Positions 1 to 8,954 of a stretch of 64,000 nucleotides of DNA are shown here, one piece after another. Within the stretch, counting starts at the first letter, position 1; each line of letters opens with the position of its first letter. The notes under the pieces are model-generated. The model was not told the origin of the DNA, did not search any database, and saw nothing but the letters and a program-made list of their open reading frames with translations. Source of the stretch: Hyphomonadaceae bacterium (lineage in GTDB: Bacteria; Pseudomonadota; Alphaproteobacteria; Caulobacterales; Aquidulcibacteraceae); contig JALHOC010000004.1 of assembly GCA_022843225.1 (NCBI GenBank), positions 42,741-106,740 on the forward strand, given 5' to 3'. The translations under genes and the position numbers were made by a program.

Positions 1-142
1 AGCGCAGAGCGCCGCGCGCGCCATCATTGATGCTGCCGTGGGTGAGCGCTTCGCGCGCCAGTTTTCGGTCGCGGAACTGATAGCCGAGGCGTTTTTCGAG
101 CTCGGCGAGTTGAGCGTCTTGGCCGCGTTCACTCCCGCTCAT
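1..142 (-). CDS. rnc: Ribonuclease III, N-terminal fragment (cut by window edge)
   Basis: The minus-strand frame from ATG at 142 runs open to the window edge and encodes about 47 residues, including LEKRLGYQFRDRKLAREAL followed by THGS. This is the start of the RNase III catalytic domain. RNase III cleaves double-stranded RNA in rRNA precursors and structured mRNAs; the catalytic signature lies beyond the edge. The start overlaps the last 14 bases of lepB, so the two are co-transcribed, as in many alphaproteobacteria (lepB-rnc-era). Confidence 0.9.
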   Translation of the reverse strand, partial: MSGSERGQDAQLAELEKRLGYQFRDRKLAREALTHGSINDGARGALR

Positions 143-917
143 CGCGGGCGCCGCCATTGACAGCCTTCAAGAAACGATCCCCGCGGAAGCCCGTGAACAA
201 GGTCCAGGGGCGGAAAATCGACGTGTCGCCATCAAACGAAACCACTGTGAACTGCGCGGGACCAACGAGATTGTCGTAGGGCACGAAGCCCACGACGCCA
301 GGTACGCGGCTATCGGCGGAATTGTCGCGATCATCGCCCATCATGAAATAATGCCCGTCGGGCACGACGTACTCGCGCGTGTTATCGAGTTCGGTGATTC
401 CACGATCGAACACAGTGAAGCTCACGCCCTCTGGCAGTGTTTCGCGATAAGCTTGCAAACGCTCAATAGCGCCGTCTTCGTTCTCGAAATCGACCACGCC
501 CAGCGACTCACGCTCCACAGGCTGGCCATTGATGTGCAGTAATCCATCGATCACTTGGATGCGATCGCCCGGCAAACCCACCAGGCGCTTGATGAAGTCA
601 CGATCGGGTTCAGGGGTCGGGCGAAACACGACAACGTCGCCACGATGCGGCTGGCTGCCAAACAAGCGCCCCTGCGGCAGCAGGCCTTCCAACGGCGCGA
701 AGGAATAGCGCCCGTACCCGTATGACCATTTCGTTACCACGATGTAATCGCCGACCTCTAAGGTTGGCTGCATCGAGCCCGACGGAATACGGAACGGTTG
801 GGCGATGGTGAAGCGCAGCACCATCGCGAGCGCCAGCGCATAAAGGATCGTGCGCACGTTTTCCCAAAACACGTCCATGCCAGTTTCGGGGGCGGAACTC
901 GTCGAACTCATGCTCAT
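129..917 (-). CDS. lepB: Signal peptidase I
   Basis: 262 residues. This inner-membrane serine protease removes signal peptides from exported proteins. One N-terminal membrane segment (about residues 20-40) is followed by the nucleophile motif PSGSM with Ser48. The general base is Lys110 in FIKRLVGLPGD, and the conserved GDDRDNSADSR box lies near residues 193-203. Length is normal for the family. It lies 96 bases after acpS and overlaps rnc, in a minus-strand run with pyrE, pdxJ and acpS. A second in-frame Met at residue 3 is possible as start. Confidence 0.96.
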   Translation of the reverse strand: MSMSSTSSAPETGMDVFWENVRTILYALALAMVLRFTIAQPFRIPSGSMQPTLEVGDYIVVTKWSYGYGRYSFAPLEGLLPQGRLFGSQPHRGDVVVFRPTPEPDRDFIKRLVGLPGDRIQVIDGLLHINGQPVERESLGVVDFENEDGAIERLQAYRETLPEGVSFTVFDRGITELDNTREYVVPDGHYFMMGDDRDNSADSRVPGVVGFVPYDNLVGPAQFTVVSFDGDTSIFRPWTLFTGFRGDRFLKAVNGGARDERE

Positions 918-1013
918 GCGTTTCTCGTCATCGGGCGGCGAGAACCGCCTTCCCCCTGCTACCTTGCCGTCTTTTCACTGACTTGAGCGCCACAGACCAG
1001 CCCCAAGCGCATT

Positions 1014-1427
1014 TCACGATGCATTTGGGTCTAACTCGGCCGAAATAATGACGAAGGCTTGGGCCAGAGGATAGTCATCGGTCAAGCTGACATGGACAAG
1101 CGGGCGAAAACCCGGAGGCGTGATTTTCGTTAGACGCGCGGCCGCCCCGCCGGTCAACTTCATGGTGGGCTGACCGCTCGGCAAGTTAGCCACCCCCATG
1201 TCTCGCCAAAAAACCCCTTGTTTCAATCCTGTACCGAGCGCCTTGGAGCAGGCCTCCTTGGCCGCGAAGCGCTTGGCGTAAGTGTCGGCGCGTTGGTCGG
1301 GCCGGCGTTCGGCCCGAGCGCGCTCGAGCTCCGTATAGACCCGATGGGTGAAGCGATCCCCGAACTTGGCAAGCGTCTCTTCGATGCGGCGGATATCGAT
1401 GAGGTCCGACCCGATGCCCAAAATCAT
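1014..1427 (-). CDS. acpS: Holo-[acyl-carrier-protein] synthase
   Basis: 137 residues. It transfers 4'-phosphopantetheine from CoA to a serine of acyl carrier protein, activating ACP for fatty acid synthesis. The N-terminal motif GIGSDLIDI contains the Mg ligand Asp8, and [15 protein letters not shown] contains the second acidic ligand Glu58. The ATG overlaps the pdxJ stop by 4 bases, so translation is probably coupled. Length is typical (about 120-140). Confidence 0.95.
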   Translation of the reverse strand: MILGIGSDLIDIRRIEETLAKFGDRFTHRVYTELERARAERRPDQRADTYAKRFAAKEACSKALGTGLKQGVFWRDMGVANLPSGQPTMKLTGGAAARLTKITPPGFRPLVHVSLTDDYPLAQAFVIISAELDPNAS

Positions 1428-2176
1428 GGCGCCCTCGCCGCGTCGATACGGCGGCGCATTTCACCGACCGCATGGGCTAACCCAACGAAAATTGCCTCTC
1501 CGATTAGGAAGTGGCCGATATTGAGTTCGACGACCTCCGGGATCGCCGCCACCGGCGCTACAGTCTCATAGTCGATGCCATGGCCCGCATGCACTTCGAG
1601 CCCCAGCGCATGCGCTTGCCTGGCGCCGGCGCGTAGCGCGTTCAGCACGCTGGCCGCGTCATCGGCGCGCCCCTCGCGGATCGCGTCACAGAATGCGCCG
1701 GTATGCAGCTCGACGACAGCCGCGCCAGTGTGATGCGCGGCCTCGATCTGCGCGGGATCCGCGGCAATGAACAGCGACACGCGCGAACCAGCGTCCCGGA
1801 GCTTGGCGACCATGGGCGTGATCCAATTGTGCCCGCCAACCACATCAAGCCCGCCTTCGGTGGTGCGTTCCTCGCGTCGCTCGGGGACAAGACACACCGC
1901 GTGCGGACGATGGCGCAGCGCGATGTCGAACATTTCCTGCGTCACCGCCATTTCGAGGTTGAGCGGGCGGTCGCGCTCGCGCAGCATCGATGCAAGCGTA
2001 TCGATGTCAGCGTCGGAGATATGGCGACGATCCTCGCGCAGATGCGCGGTGATGCCGTCCGCGCCCGCCTCAAGCGCCACGATCGCCGCGCGCGCGGGAT
2101 CGGGATAGGCGCCGCCGCGCGCATTGCGAATAGTCGCGACGTGATCGATGTTCACGCCAAGCCGCACGTGCATCAT
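1424..2176 (-). CDS. pdxJ: Pyridoxine 5'-phosphate synthase
   Basis: 250 residues. PdxJ condenses 1-deoxyxylulose 5-phosphate with 3-amino-2-oxopropyl phosphate to give pyridoxine 5'-phosphate, the last ring-forming step of vitamin B6 synthesis. The N-terminus [18 protein letters not shown] is a family hallmark; [11 protein letters not shown] and the later [17 protein letters not shown] phosphate-binding segment also match. It overlaps pyrE upstream and acpS downstream by 4 bases each; pdxJ-acpS linkage is widespread in proteobacteria. Confidence 0.96.
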   Translation of the reverse strand: MMHVRLGVNIDHVATIRNARGGAYPDPARAAIVALEAGADGITAHLREDRRHISDADIDTLASMLRERDRPLNLEMAVTQEMFDIALRHRPHAVCLVPERREERTTEGGLDVVGGHNWITPMVAKLRDAGSRVSLFIAADPAQIEAAHHTGAAVVELHTGAFCDAIREGRADDAASVLNALRAGARQAHALGLEVHAGHGIDYETVAPVAAIPEVVELNIGHFLIGEAIFVGLAHAVGEMRRRIDAARAP

Positions 2177-2754
2177 GCGGCAAGCCCGCGCGAGCCCGGC
2201 TTGATCGCGGGGAGTGCGGCGAGGTCCGGAGGCAATTGATCCGCAGGGTAAGACGGCGCGTTCACTTGCGCGAGCGAGACCAGTTGCGCGCCGATATCAG
2301 CCTTGCCGCCGGAGCGATCAATCAAGCAGGCGGCGCCCACAAGAATTCCATGGCCCCCTATCGCATCAAGGCACTCGCGCGAAGAGAGCCCCGTGGTGAC
2401 CACATCCTCGACCATCAGCACCCGCTCATGCGCTTCTATCGAGAAACCGCGCCGCAATTGGAACGCGCCATTCTCGCGCTCAACGAACATCGCCTTAGCG
2501 CCCAGATGCCGCGCGGTTTCGTAGCCGGGAATGATCGCGCCGACCGCCGGCGACACCACAACATCAATTTTGCCGAACGCGTTGCGCGCTTTCTCAGCCA
2601 AAGCCCGACACAGACGCTCGGTACGCACGGGGTCCATAAACACCGCGTTTTTCTGAAAAAACACGGGCGAATGCAGCCCAGAGGAGAGGATAAAGTGCCC
2701 CTCCAACAGCGCGCCCGCGGCGCGGAACTCGTCGAGAACGTCGCTCTGATTCAT
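2173..2754 (-). CDS. pyrE: Orotate phosphoribosyltransferase
   Basis: 193 residues. It converts orotate and PRPP to orotidine 5'-monophosphate in pyrimidine synthesis. The PRPP-binding loop is [14 protein letters not shown], with the acidic pair followed by TTG typical of type I phosphoribosyltransferases. The N-terminal [17 protein letters not shown] segment is also family-typical. It starts 46 bases downstream of the (p)ppGpp synthetase gene and overlaps pdxJ by 4 bases. Confidence 0.95.
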   Translation of the reverse strand: MNQSDVLDEFRAAGALLEGHFILSSGLHSPVFFQKNAVFMDPVRTERLCRALAEKARNAFGKIDVVVSPAVGAIIPGYETARHLGAKAMFVERENGAFQLRRGFSIEAHERVLMVEDVVTTGLSSRECLDAIGGHGILVGAACLIDRSGGKADIGAQLVSLAQVNAPSYPADQLPPDLAALPAIKPGSRGLAA

Positions 2755-2800
2755 GGTGCGTGTTTACCAACATCGCGCGCACGCGTCGATGCGACCATGC

Positions 2801-5041
2801 TCACCCCCGCACCCGCTCGACGTCCTTCACCGCTTTGCTGGTGCGCAATGCCGCGAGGATGTTGGTCAGATGGCGGGCGTCAGCCACCTCAATATCGAAG
2901 ATCATATCGAAAAAATCGCTCGTGCGCTTGGCAAGCTTGAGATTGAGAATATCGCCCTTATTCTCGGCGATAATACCGCATAATTCCGCCAGCACGCCGC
3001 GCTTGTTTTCGACCGTGACGATCAGGCGCCCCGTCGCCAGCGTGCGCGTGAGCGCCGCCGGCGTCCATGCGAGATCGACCCACTCGCCATATTCACCTTC
3101 GAGCGCGCCGAGGCGGTCGCAATCGATGGTGTGGATGAGCACACCCTCGCCAGGGGTTTGCACGCCGATGATGCGATCGCCCGGGATTGGCGTGCAACAT
3201 TCGGCGAAGTGCAAAGCAATACCCGGCGTCAGATCGCTGCCGCGCACATAGAGCTTAGCCTTTTCTTTCTCCATGGGCTTGCGACTCTCGTCGGCCCTGA
3301 TCTGGCTCTCAAGCCCCGGGAAAGCGGCGGTGACCACGGCGCTCGCCTTCACCGCGCCTTCGCCAACCGCGACGAACAATTCCTCTTCATCATGTCGGCC
3401 GAGGCGCTCCGCCGCCTGCGTGAGCACGGTGTCGGCCAGTTCGTGGCCATAGCGGCGCAGCGCGTGCATCACCAATTCGCGCCCCAACTTCGAGAATTCG
3501 TCGCGACGCGCTTGGCGTTGCAAGCGGCGTTGCGCGGATTTCGCGCGTCCGGTTTTGGTCAGCGCCTCGAAGCCAGGCAACGACGCGGCCTTGTCGCCAA
3601 TAATGACCTCAACGACATCGCCATTGCGCAACGCGGTTCGCAGCGGGCGATCAACACCGTTAATGCGTGCGCCAACGCAATAATCGCCGATGTCGGAGTG
3701 CACTGCATAGGCGAAGTCCACGGGCGTCGCGCCATGGGGCAACGGGATCAGCGCCCCCTTGGGCGTGAACGCGAACACGTGATCTTGGTACATTTCAAGC
3801 TTGGCGTTCTCAAGAAACTCGCTCGCGTCGCCGCCATGCTCAGCGATCTCAAGCAGCGAGCGCGTCGCCTCGCGTGCGTCCAGCCCTGCGGCGGATGCGG
3901 TCTCTTCATCGAAGCCATAGGCTTCGTTTTTGTAGCGCCAATGCGCGGCCACACCGACTTCGGCGATCTGATCCATGTCTTCGGTGCGAATCTGAATTTC
4001 GACACGCACATTGCCCGGCCCAATCACCACCGTATGGATCGAGCGGTAGCCGTTGGGTTTTGGATTCGAGATGTAGTCCTCGAGCTGATCCGGCACGCAG
4101 CGCCAGGTCTGGTGGATCAAGCCGAGCGCGCGGTAGCAATCGTCAGAATTGTTTACGATCACGCGAAACGCATAGACATCGGCGAGATCAGAAAACTCGA
4201 CGCTCTTGCGGCGCAGCTTCTTCCAGATCGAGTACGGTTGCTTCTCACGCCCGAACACGCGCGCTTCGATGCCAGAGAATTCGAACACTTCCAAAATTGT
4301 CTGGATGATGATCGAGACATTGGCGCCTTTTTCAGCACGCAATTGCTCCAGCCGCGCATTGATCGCGGCCTCGGCTTCCGGGAAGGCCTCATGGAACGCG
4401 AGACTTTCGAGCTCACGCGCCATCCGCTCCATGCCAATGCGCCGCGATAGCGGTCCATAAATGTCGAGCGTTTCGAGCGCGATGCGGCGGCGTTTCTCGG
4501 GCTTCGGCACATGCTTGAGCGTGCGCATATTGTGCAATCTGTCCGCTAGCTTCACGAGCAGAACGCGGACATCGCGCGACATCGCCAAGATGAATTTTTG
4601 CAGGTTTTGCGCCTGCTTGTTCTCTTCCGATTGGATTTCGAGCTTCGAGAGCTTGGTGACGCCCTCGACCAGATCGGCGACCTGCGGCCCAAAACGCTCC
4701 TCGATTTCAGCGCGCGTGGCGTCGGTGTCTTCAATGGTGTCATGCAGAAGCCCGGCGACAATGGTGGCTGCGTCGAGCTTGTATTCCGTCAGGATGCCCG
4801 CAACTTCTATCGGGTGCGCGAAGTAAGGATCGCCTGAGTGCCGCTTCTGACTGCCGTGCTGCGAGGTTGCGTAGACATAGGCGCGGTTAATCAAAGCCTC
4901 ATCGACGGACGGGTCGTAAGCGCGCACGCGCTCGACAAGTTCGAATTGGCGCAAGTAGCGCGCACGCAAAGGAGCGTCTCCCGCGCCGGCCTTCAACGTG
5001 CCGGCGGGGGTCTTGGCGGCGACGCCGTCACCGCCGGGCAC
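2801..5041 (-). CDS. spoT: Bifunctional (p)ppGpp synthetase/hydrolase (Rel/Spo family)
   Basis: About 746 residues from the start chosen here. It makes and degrades the stringent-response alarmone (p)ppGpp. Domain order: hydrolase HD domain (FAHPIEVAGILTEY, then LLHDTIEDT), synthetase domain (FSDLADVYAFRVIVNN), TGS domain (VFAFTPKGALIPLPHGATP) and C-terminal ACT domain (VTVENKRGVLAELCGIIAENK). The HD box is intact, so hydrolase activity is expected. The open frame extends to a GTG at 5092 inside rpoZ, but that start has no good ribosome site. The GTG at 5041, just past the rpoZ stop with AAAGG ten bases upstream, is preferred. rpoZ-spoT linkage is common. Confidence 0.93.
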   Translation of the reverse strand: MPGGDGVAAKTPAGTLKAGAGDAPLRARYLRQFELVERVRAYDPSVDEALINRAYVYATSQHGSQKRHSGDPYFAHPIEVAGILTEYKLDAATIVAGLLHDTIEDTDATRAEIEERFGPQVADLVEGVTKLSKLEIQSEENKQAQNLQKFILAMSRDVRVLLVKLADRLHNMRTLKHVPKPEKRRRIALETLDIYGPLSRRIGMERMARELESLAFHEAFPEAEAAINARLEQLRAEKGANVSIIIQTILEVFEFSGIEARVFGREKQPYSIWKKLRRKSVEFSDLADVYAFRVIVNNSDDCYRALGLIHQTWRCVPDQLEDYISNPKPNGYRSIHTVVIGPGNVRVEIQIRTEDMDQIAEVGVAAHWRYKNEAYGFDEETASAAGLDAREATRSLLEIAEHGGDASEFLENAKLEMYQDHVFAFTPKGALIPLPHGATPVDFAYAVHSDIGDYCVGARINGVDRPLRTALRNGDVVEVIIGDKAASLPGFEALTKTGRAKSAQRRLQRQARRDEFSKLGRELVMHALRRYGHELADTVLTQAAERLGRHDEEELFVAVGEGAVKASAVVTAAFPGLESQIRADESRKPMEKEKAKLYVRGSDLTPGIALHFAECCTPIPGDRIIGVQTPGEGVLIHTIDCDRLGALEGEYGEWVDLAWTPAALTRTLATGRLIVTVENKRGVLAELCGIIAENKGDILNLKLAKRTSDFFDMIFDIEVADARHLTNILAALRTSKAVKDVERVRG

Positions 5042-5045
5042 GATC

Positions 5046-5396
5046 TCAGTACCTTTCGTCGCGCTGCGCTTCGGCCTCTTGCTGCAGCGCACGCAGCACG
5101 TCTTCTTCGCTGGTCTCGACAGGCGCCGCTAGGGCGGCGCGATCCTGCTCGTCCTCGGCCTGGGCGGCCGGCTGAACGTCTTGGTAGAGCATGACATAGC
5201 TGTCGCGTAGTTCGTCCGGGGTCACGGCCCCGTCAGCGATCTCCCGCAGCGCCACCACCGGGTCTTTGTCGCGATCCCGTACCACCAGCGGCTCGGCGCC
5301 AGACGAGATGTTGCGCGCCCGATGCGCGGAGAGCAGCACCAGCGAAAACCGGTTGGGGATTTTGTCGACGCAATCTTCAACGGTTACGCGGGCCAA
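5046..5396 (-). CDS. rpoZ: DNA-directed RNA polymerase omega subunit
   Basis: 116 residues. Omega helps beta-prime folding and is part of the ppGpp response of RNA polymerase. The N-terminal [20 protein letters not shown] and the ALREIADG segment are the omega signature. A Gln/Glu/Ala-rich acidic C-terminal tail follows. It is first in the run with the (p)ppGpp synthetase, which begins a few bases after its stop. Confidence 0.95.
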   Translation of the reverse strand: MARVTVEDCVDKIPNRFSLVLLSAHRARNISSGAEPLVVRDRDKDPVVALREIADGAVTPDELRDSYVMLYQDVQPAAQAEDEQDRAALAAPVETSEEDVLRALQQEAEAQRDERY

Positions 5397-5454
5397 AGCG
5401 TGCTTCCTTAGGGTTGGATGGGGATCAGTCAGCCAACCTAGAGGTCAACTTGGG

Positions 5455-5491
5455 TTTTCGCAATGCGGCAGCCGCGCCGCAAATGCGAAAA
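5455..5491. repeat. Inverted repeat downstream of folK
   Basis: TTTTCGCA at 5455-5462 is complementary to TGCGAAAA at 5484-5491, and GCGGC at 5465-5469 pairs with GCCGC at 5476-5480. This gives a two-part hairpin in the 101-base gap between folK and rpoZ (both minus strand). It may end folK transcription, but no T-run follows the stem outside the repeat on either strand, so the terminator role is uncertain. Confidence 0.45.
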
Positions 5492-5497
5492 AGCGCC

Positions 5498-6013
5498 TTA
5501 TGTTACCACACGACAGGCCTGGCGCTCAGCCTCCGGTAGCCGTGACCACATTTCAGAGGCCGTCAGAGCGCGTTGGGGATGGCGCCAGTCGGGGGCGATC
5601 TGGATCAAAGGGGCCAAGACGAAGGCGCGTTCGTGAAGGCGGGCATGGGGCAACCTCACCGTTCCGAAATCACCCTGGAATCCCTCCATCGCCAAGATGT
5701 CGAGGTCCAGGGTGCGCGGCCCCCAGCGCTCCCGTCGCTCACGGCCAAAACGCGCCTCCACCTCTCGGAGCACATCGTAAAGCTGCCGCGGGCCGAGCTG
5801 CCCAGGGTCAAGCTCCACCGCCGCGTTGTGGAAGTCCGGCTGATCGCTGCCAACCGGCCAAGATGGCGTTCGCCAAACTCCAGAGACAGCGCGTATGTTA
5901 AGATCCGCCTCCCGTAGTACCGACACCGCCCGCGCCAGAAGCTCTGGGCCTTCAACTCCGGCAAATGGCAGGTTAGTGCCGAGCCCGATCAAGGCGGAAG
6001 CGAGTTTGCTCAT
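5498..6013 (-). CDS. folK: 2-amino-4-hydroxy-6-hydroxymethyldihydropteridine pyrophosphokinase
   Basis: 171 residues. HPPK transfers pyrophosphate from ATP to hydroxymethyl-dihydropterin, preceding the dihydropteroate synthase step of folate synthesis. Visible motifs are the N-terminal ALIGLGTNL, the central DFHNAAVEL, and the signature RERRERWGPRTLDLDILAM with the Mg-binding Asp pair. It stands alone, divergent from the uracil-DNA glycosylase (20-base gap), so the two promoters must overlap or face each other. Confidence 0.95.
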   Translation of the reverse strand: MSKLASALIGLGTNLPFAGVEGPELLARAVSVLREADLNIRAVSGVWRTPSWPVGSDQPDFHNAAVELDPGQLGPRQLYDVLREVEARFGRERRERWGPRTLDLDILAMEGFQGDFGTVRLPHARLHERAFVLAPLIQIAPDWRHPQRALTASEMWSRLPEAERQACRVVT

Positions 6014-6033
6014 TTCAGATCAGGTGTAGACCG

Positions 6034-6678
6034 ATGAACGCAGTCCCACCAGAAGCGCCGCGTGATTGCGCACTGTGTCCGCGTCTCGTCGCCTATCGCG
6101 AAGAGAATGCGCGCCAGCAGCCCACTTGGTTCAATGGCCCCGCTCCCTCATTCGGGGACCCAGATGCGCGCCTTTTGATCGTCGGCCTCGCCCCCGGACG
6201 TACCGGCGCCAATCGCACCGGGCGCCCCTTCACGGGCGATTACGCGGGCGATCTCTTGTACGGCACGTTGAAGAAGCTTGGCCTCGCGGAAGGGGAGTAT
6301 CGCGCCGACCCCAATGACGGCTTCACGCTGAAAGGCGCCATGATCACCAATGCCGTGCGCTGCGCACCGCCTGAGAACAAGCCAACGCCGGCGGAAATCG
6401 CGACGTGCCGACCATTCCTCACCGCCCGCCTTTCGCATCTCAAGACTGTTCGTGTGGTCCTCGCATTGGGCTCCATCGCGCATGAGAGCGTGCTGCGCGC
6501 GCATACCATGAAGCCCACGGACGCGAAGTTCGCGCACGGCGCGCAGGCGTCCTTACCCGGCGCGCGCACGCTCGTCTCCAGCTATCATTGCTCACGCTAC
6601 AACACGCAAACTCGACGGCTCACAACGGTGATGTTCGAGGACGTCATGGCGCGCGCGAAGGAGATCGCTTTCAGCTAG
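6034..6678 (+). CDS. Type 5 uracil-DNA glycosylase (UDGb)
   Basis: 214 residues. It removes uracil and other deaminated bases from DNA. Motif 1 is GLAPGRTGANRTGRPFTGD; the GLAPG form, without the catalytic polar residue of families 1 and 4, points to family 5. The second motif is SSYHCSRYN. Cys12 and Cys15 (CALCPRL) with cysteines in NAVRCAPP and IATCRPF would bind the [4Fe-4S] cluster known for families 4 and 5. The 3' end overlaps the converging TPR lipoprotein gene by 8 bases. Confidence 0.9.
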   Translation: MNAVPPEAPRDCALCPRLVAYREENARQQPTWFNGPAPSFGDPDARLLIVGLAPGRTGANRTGRPFTGDYAGDLLYGTLKKLGLAEGEYRADPNDGFTLKGAMITNAVRCAPPENKPTPAEIATCRPFLTARLSHLKTVRVVLALGSIAHESVLRAHTMKPTDAKFAHGAQASLPGARTLVSSYHCSRYNTQTRRLTTVMFEDVMARAKEIAFS

Positions 6679-7501
6679 GGCTTGCGCCATAGCTTTCATA
6701 AAGCGCCGTGACGCCCGGTTGAGCCGCCTCCGCCGCGACGAGGTCGGCCTCGCCCTCGGCTTTCATACCCAGAGCCAAGCGCGCCAGCCCGCGCCCATAG
6801 AGGAAGTGGCCGTCATTCGGGCTGATTTTCAAGGCAGCCTCATAGTCCGCAAGTGCGGCTTGATACTCACCGCGCTTTAAATTCACCAAGCCGCGACTAT
6901 CGAGGATCTCGGCGCTCGCGGGCGTGATAGCAAGCGCCGCATCGCAATCCGCCAAGGCGAGATCAAGCGCCTCATTGTTGACGGCCCGGACCCAGCATCG
7001 GCCATTGAGCAAATCTGGGTTGCGGGGATCGGCTTCGAGGGCCTCGGTGAAATCCGCAATCTCGTCGCGGAACGCATTTTGCCGCCCAAACATCGCCGAA
7101 GCGCGCCCGTCCAGCGCGTCCTGCCTGTCGGGCTCAATCGTCAACGCCGCTTCGTAATCCATCAAAGCAGCATCATAAGCGCGCCTGTCCTGGTGCACGC
7201 GGGCGCGTTCGACATAGGCACGCGCAAAGTCGACATCAATGCGCATCGCGCGGCCGAAATCCGCCACTGCGCGTGCGTGCTGATGCTCTTGCGCCCGCAA
7301 CATGCCGCGCTCCACTAACGCTTCCGCACGCTGAGCCGGGTCGACGCTTGGATTGTCGATCACCGCCGAACAGGCGACGATGCGCTGTTGCGGGAAATCG
7401 CCACGTTGGCAGGCGGTCCAGTTAACGGCTCGCGCTTGCTCTGTGTCGGCGGGCACGCAGGCCGCCAACGCGAGAGCGACCAAAAGCGATGCGCACCTCA
7501 T
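6671..7501 (-). CDS. TPR-repeat lipoprotein of unknown function
   Basis: 276 residues. The N-terminus [19 protein letters not shown] is a lipoprotein signal peptide with lipobox LAAC, so the mature protein is probably membrane-anchored in the periplasm. From about residue 60 it is a chain of tetratricopeptide helices (for example [41 protein letters not shown]), a protein-binding scaffold. The ATG overlaps the smpB stop by 4 bases, so it is the last gene of a dapA-smpB unit. No specific partner can be named. Confidence 0.85.
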   Translation of the reverse strand: MRCASLLVALALAACVPADTEQARAVNWTACQRGDFPQQRIVACSAVIDNPSVDPAQRAEALVERGMLRAQEHQHARAVADFGRAMRIDVDFARAYVERARVHQDRRAYDAALMDYEAALTIEPDRQDALDGRASAMFGRQNAFRDEIADFTEALEADPRNPDLLNGRCWVRAVNNEALDLALADCDAALAITPASAEILDSRGLVNLKRGEYQAALADYEAALKISPNDGHFLYGRGLARLALGMKAEGEADLVAAEAAQPGVTALYESYGASPS

Positions 7502-7968
7502 CCGCGATCCTTCATCAGCCGCGCCTGTTGGCGCTTCCAGTCCCGATCCTTCGTCGCCGCGCGCTTGTCATGCGCTTTCTTGCCCTTGGCGAGCGCTAGT
7601 TCGAGTTTAGCAATGCCACGATCGTTGAAATACAGCTTAAGGGGCGCGAGTGTGCGTCCCTCACGCTCGACCGCGCCGATGAGTTTTTTCAGCTCACGCG
7701 ACCGCACCAGCAATTTCCGACGCCGTCTGGGCTCGTGGTTGAATTGCCCAGCTGGCGGATATTCAGGGATCGTCGCGTTAATCAGCCATAATTCGCCCCG
7801 TTCGGCGCTGGCGTAGCTTTCGGCGATGTTGGCGCGACCGTTGCGCAGCGACTTTACCTCGGTCCCGACGAGTTGAATGCCAGCCTCCATCGAATCTTCG
7901 ATGGCGTAGTCGAAGCGCGCGCGGCGGTTCTCGGCGATCAGCTTGCGAGTGATCTCTTTCTTAGCCAT
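7498..7968 (-). CDS. smpB: SsrA (tmRNA)-binding protein
   Basis: 156 residues. SmpB carries tmRNA to stalled ribosomes for trans-translation. The N-terminal [32 protein letters not shown], the [29 protein letters not shown] core, and the basic C-terminal tail ([21 protein letters not shown]) that enters the decoding centre are all present. Length is normal. It begins 6 bases after the dapA stop, an arrangement seen in several alphaproteobacteria. No tmRNA gene was seen nearby. Confidence 0.96.
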   Translation of the reverse strand: MAKKEITRKLIAENRRARFDYAIEDSMEAGIQLVGTEVKSLRNGRANIAESYASAERGELWLINATIPEYPPAGQFNHEPRRRRKLLVRSRELKKLIGAVEREGRTLAPLKLYFNDRGIAKLELALAKGKKAHDKRAATKDRDWKRQQARLMKDRG

Positions 7969-7974
7969 GCGTGG

Positions 7975-8874
7975 TTACAGAAGCTCCGCATGGATCATGG
8001 CCGCCTTGATCCGCGCCTTCGCGGCATCTGTGCAGATCAGCAGCGGCAAGCGCACGTCTTCCGTGCAAAGCCCCAGAAGGGAGCATGCGTATTTTGACGG
8101 CGCGGGCGATGGCTCACAAAACAGCGCCTTGTGCAACGGCGCGAGTTTGGCGTCGATGAGGCGCGCTGCTTCGAAGCCGCCATCAAGCGCCGCCTCTTGC
8201 ATCTGAGCGCACAGGCCCGGCGCAACATTCGCCGTGACCGAAATGCAGCCCAGCCCGCCATGGGCATTGAACCCGAGCGCAGAACCATCTTCGCCCGAAA
8301 GCTGGATGAAGTCCTGCCCCGCAAGGCCACGATGGAGTGCCACACGCGAGAGGTCGCTGGTGGCGTCCTTCACTCCAATCACGTTGGGAAGCGCCGCGAT
8401 GCGGCCCATGGTCTCGACGGCGATGTCTGTAAGCGTCCGCCCCGGCACGTTGTAGGCGACGATCGGGATATCTACCGCGTCATTGATCGCCTTGAAGTGC
8501 GCGAGCACGCCGTCCTGGCTGGGCTTGTTATAATAGGGGGCGACAACGAGCACGGCGTCGGCCCCGGCCGCCTTTGCCCGCCGCGCAAGCTCAATGGCAT
8601 ACGCCGTATTGTTTGAGCCCGCCCCCGCGATAACCGGTACACGGCGGGCGGCAGTCTCGACGACAATTTCCACAACCCGCGTATGCTCTTCCAGACTGAG
8701 CGTGACGCTCTCGCCGGTCGTGCCGCACGGCACGATGCCATGTGAACCTTCGGTTATCTGCCGCGCAACGAGGCCCTGCAGCGCATGGTGATCCACTGCG
8801 CCGTCGCGAAAAGGCGTGATGAGCGCCGGAATCGAGCCCCGAATCCGGGAGAGAAGGTCGCTATGGGCTGGCAT
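7975..8874 (-). CDS. dapA: 4-hydroxy-tetrahydrodipicolinate synthase
   Basis: 299 residues from ATG 8874; a GTG at 8892 is an alternative giving 305. It condenses pyruvate with aspartate semialdehyde, the first committed step to lysine and diaminopimelate. The Schiff-base lysine is Lys169 in [10 protein letters not shown], the proton-relay tyrosine is Tyr141 in YNVPGRT, and the GTTGES motif is at 51-56. ATG 8874 is preferred because AGGA sits 9 bases upstream. It heads dapA-smpB-TPR lipoprotein and diverges from the lytic transglycosylase. Confidence 0.95.
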   Translation of the reverse strand: MPAHSDLLSRIRGSIPALITPFRDGAVDHHALQGLVARQITEGSHGIVPCGTTGESVTLSLEEHTRVVEIVVETAARRVPVIAGAGSNNTAYAIELARRAKAAGADAVLVVAPYYNKPSQDGVLAHFKAINDAVDIPIVAYNVPGRTLTDIAVETMGRIAALPNVIGVKDATSDLSRVALHRGLAGQDFIQLSGEDGSALGFNAHGGLGCISVTANVAPGLCAQMQEAALDGGFEAARLIDAKLAPLHKALFCEPSPAPSKYACSLLGLCTEDVRLPLLICTDAAKARIKAAMIHAELL

Positions 8875-8954
8875 TGGCGCGATTCCTGCCACACTGTCCG
8901 GTCAGGTTAAAGAGCGGCGCGCCGGGGGACTGCGCCGGGACGGGTGATTGAGGC

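Noticed and set aside
3131..4450. Plus-strand frame of 439 residues opposite the (p)ppGpp synthetase
   Set aside because: Shadow of the conserved gene on the minus strand; no recognisable domains and frame follows codon bias of the real gene.
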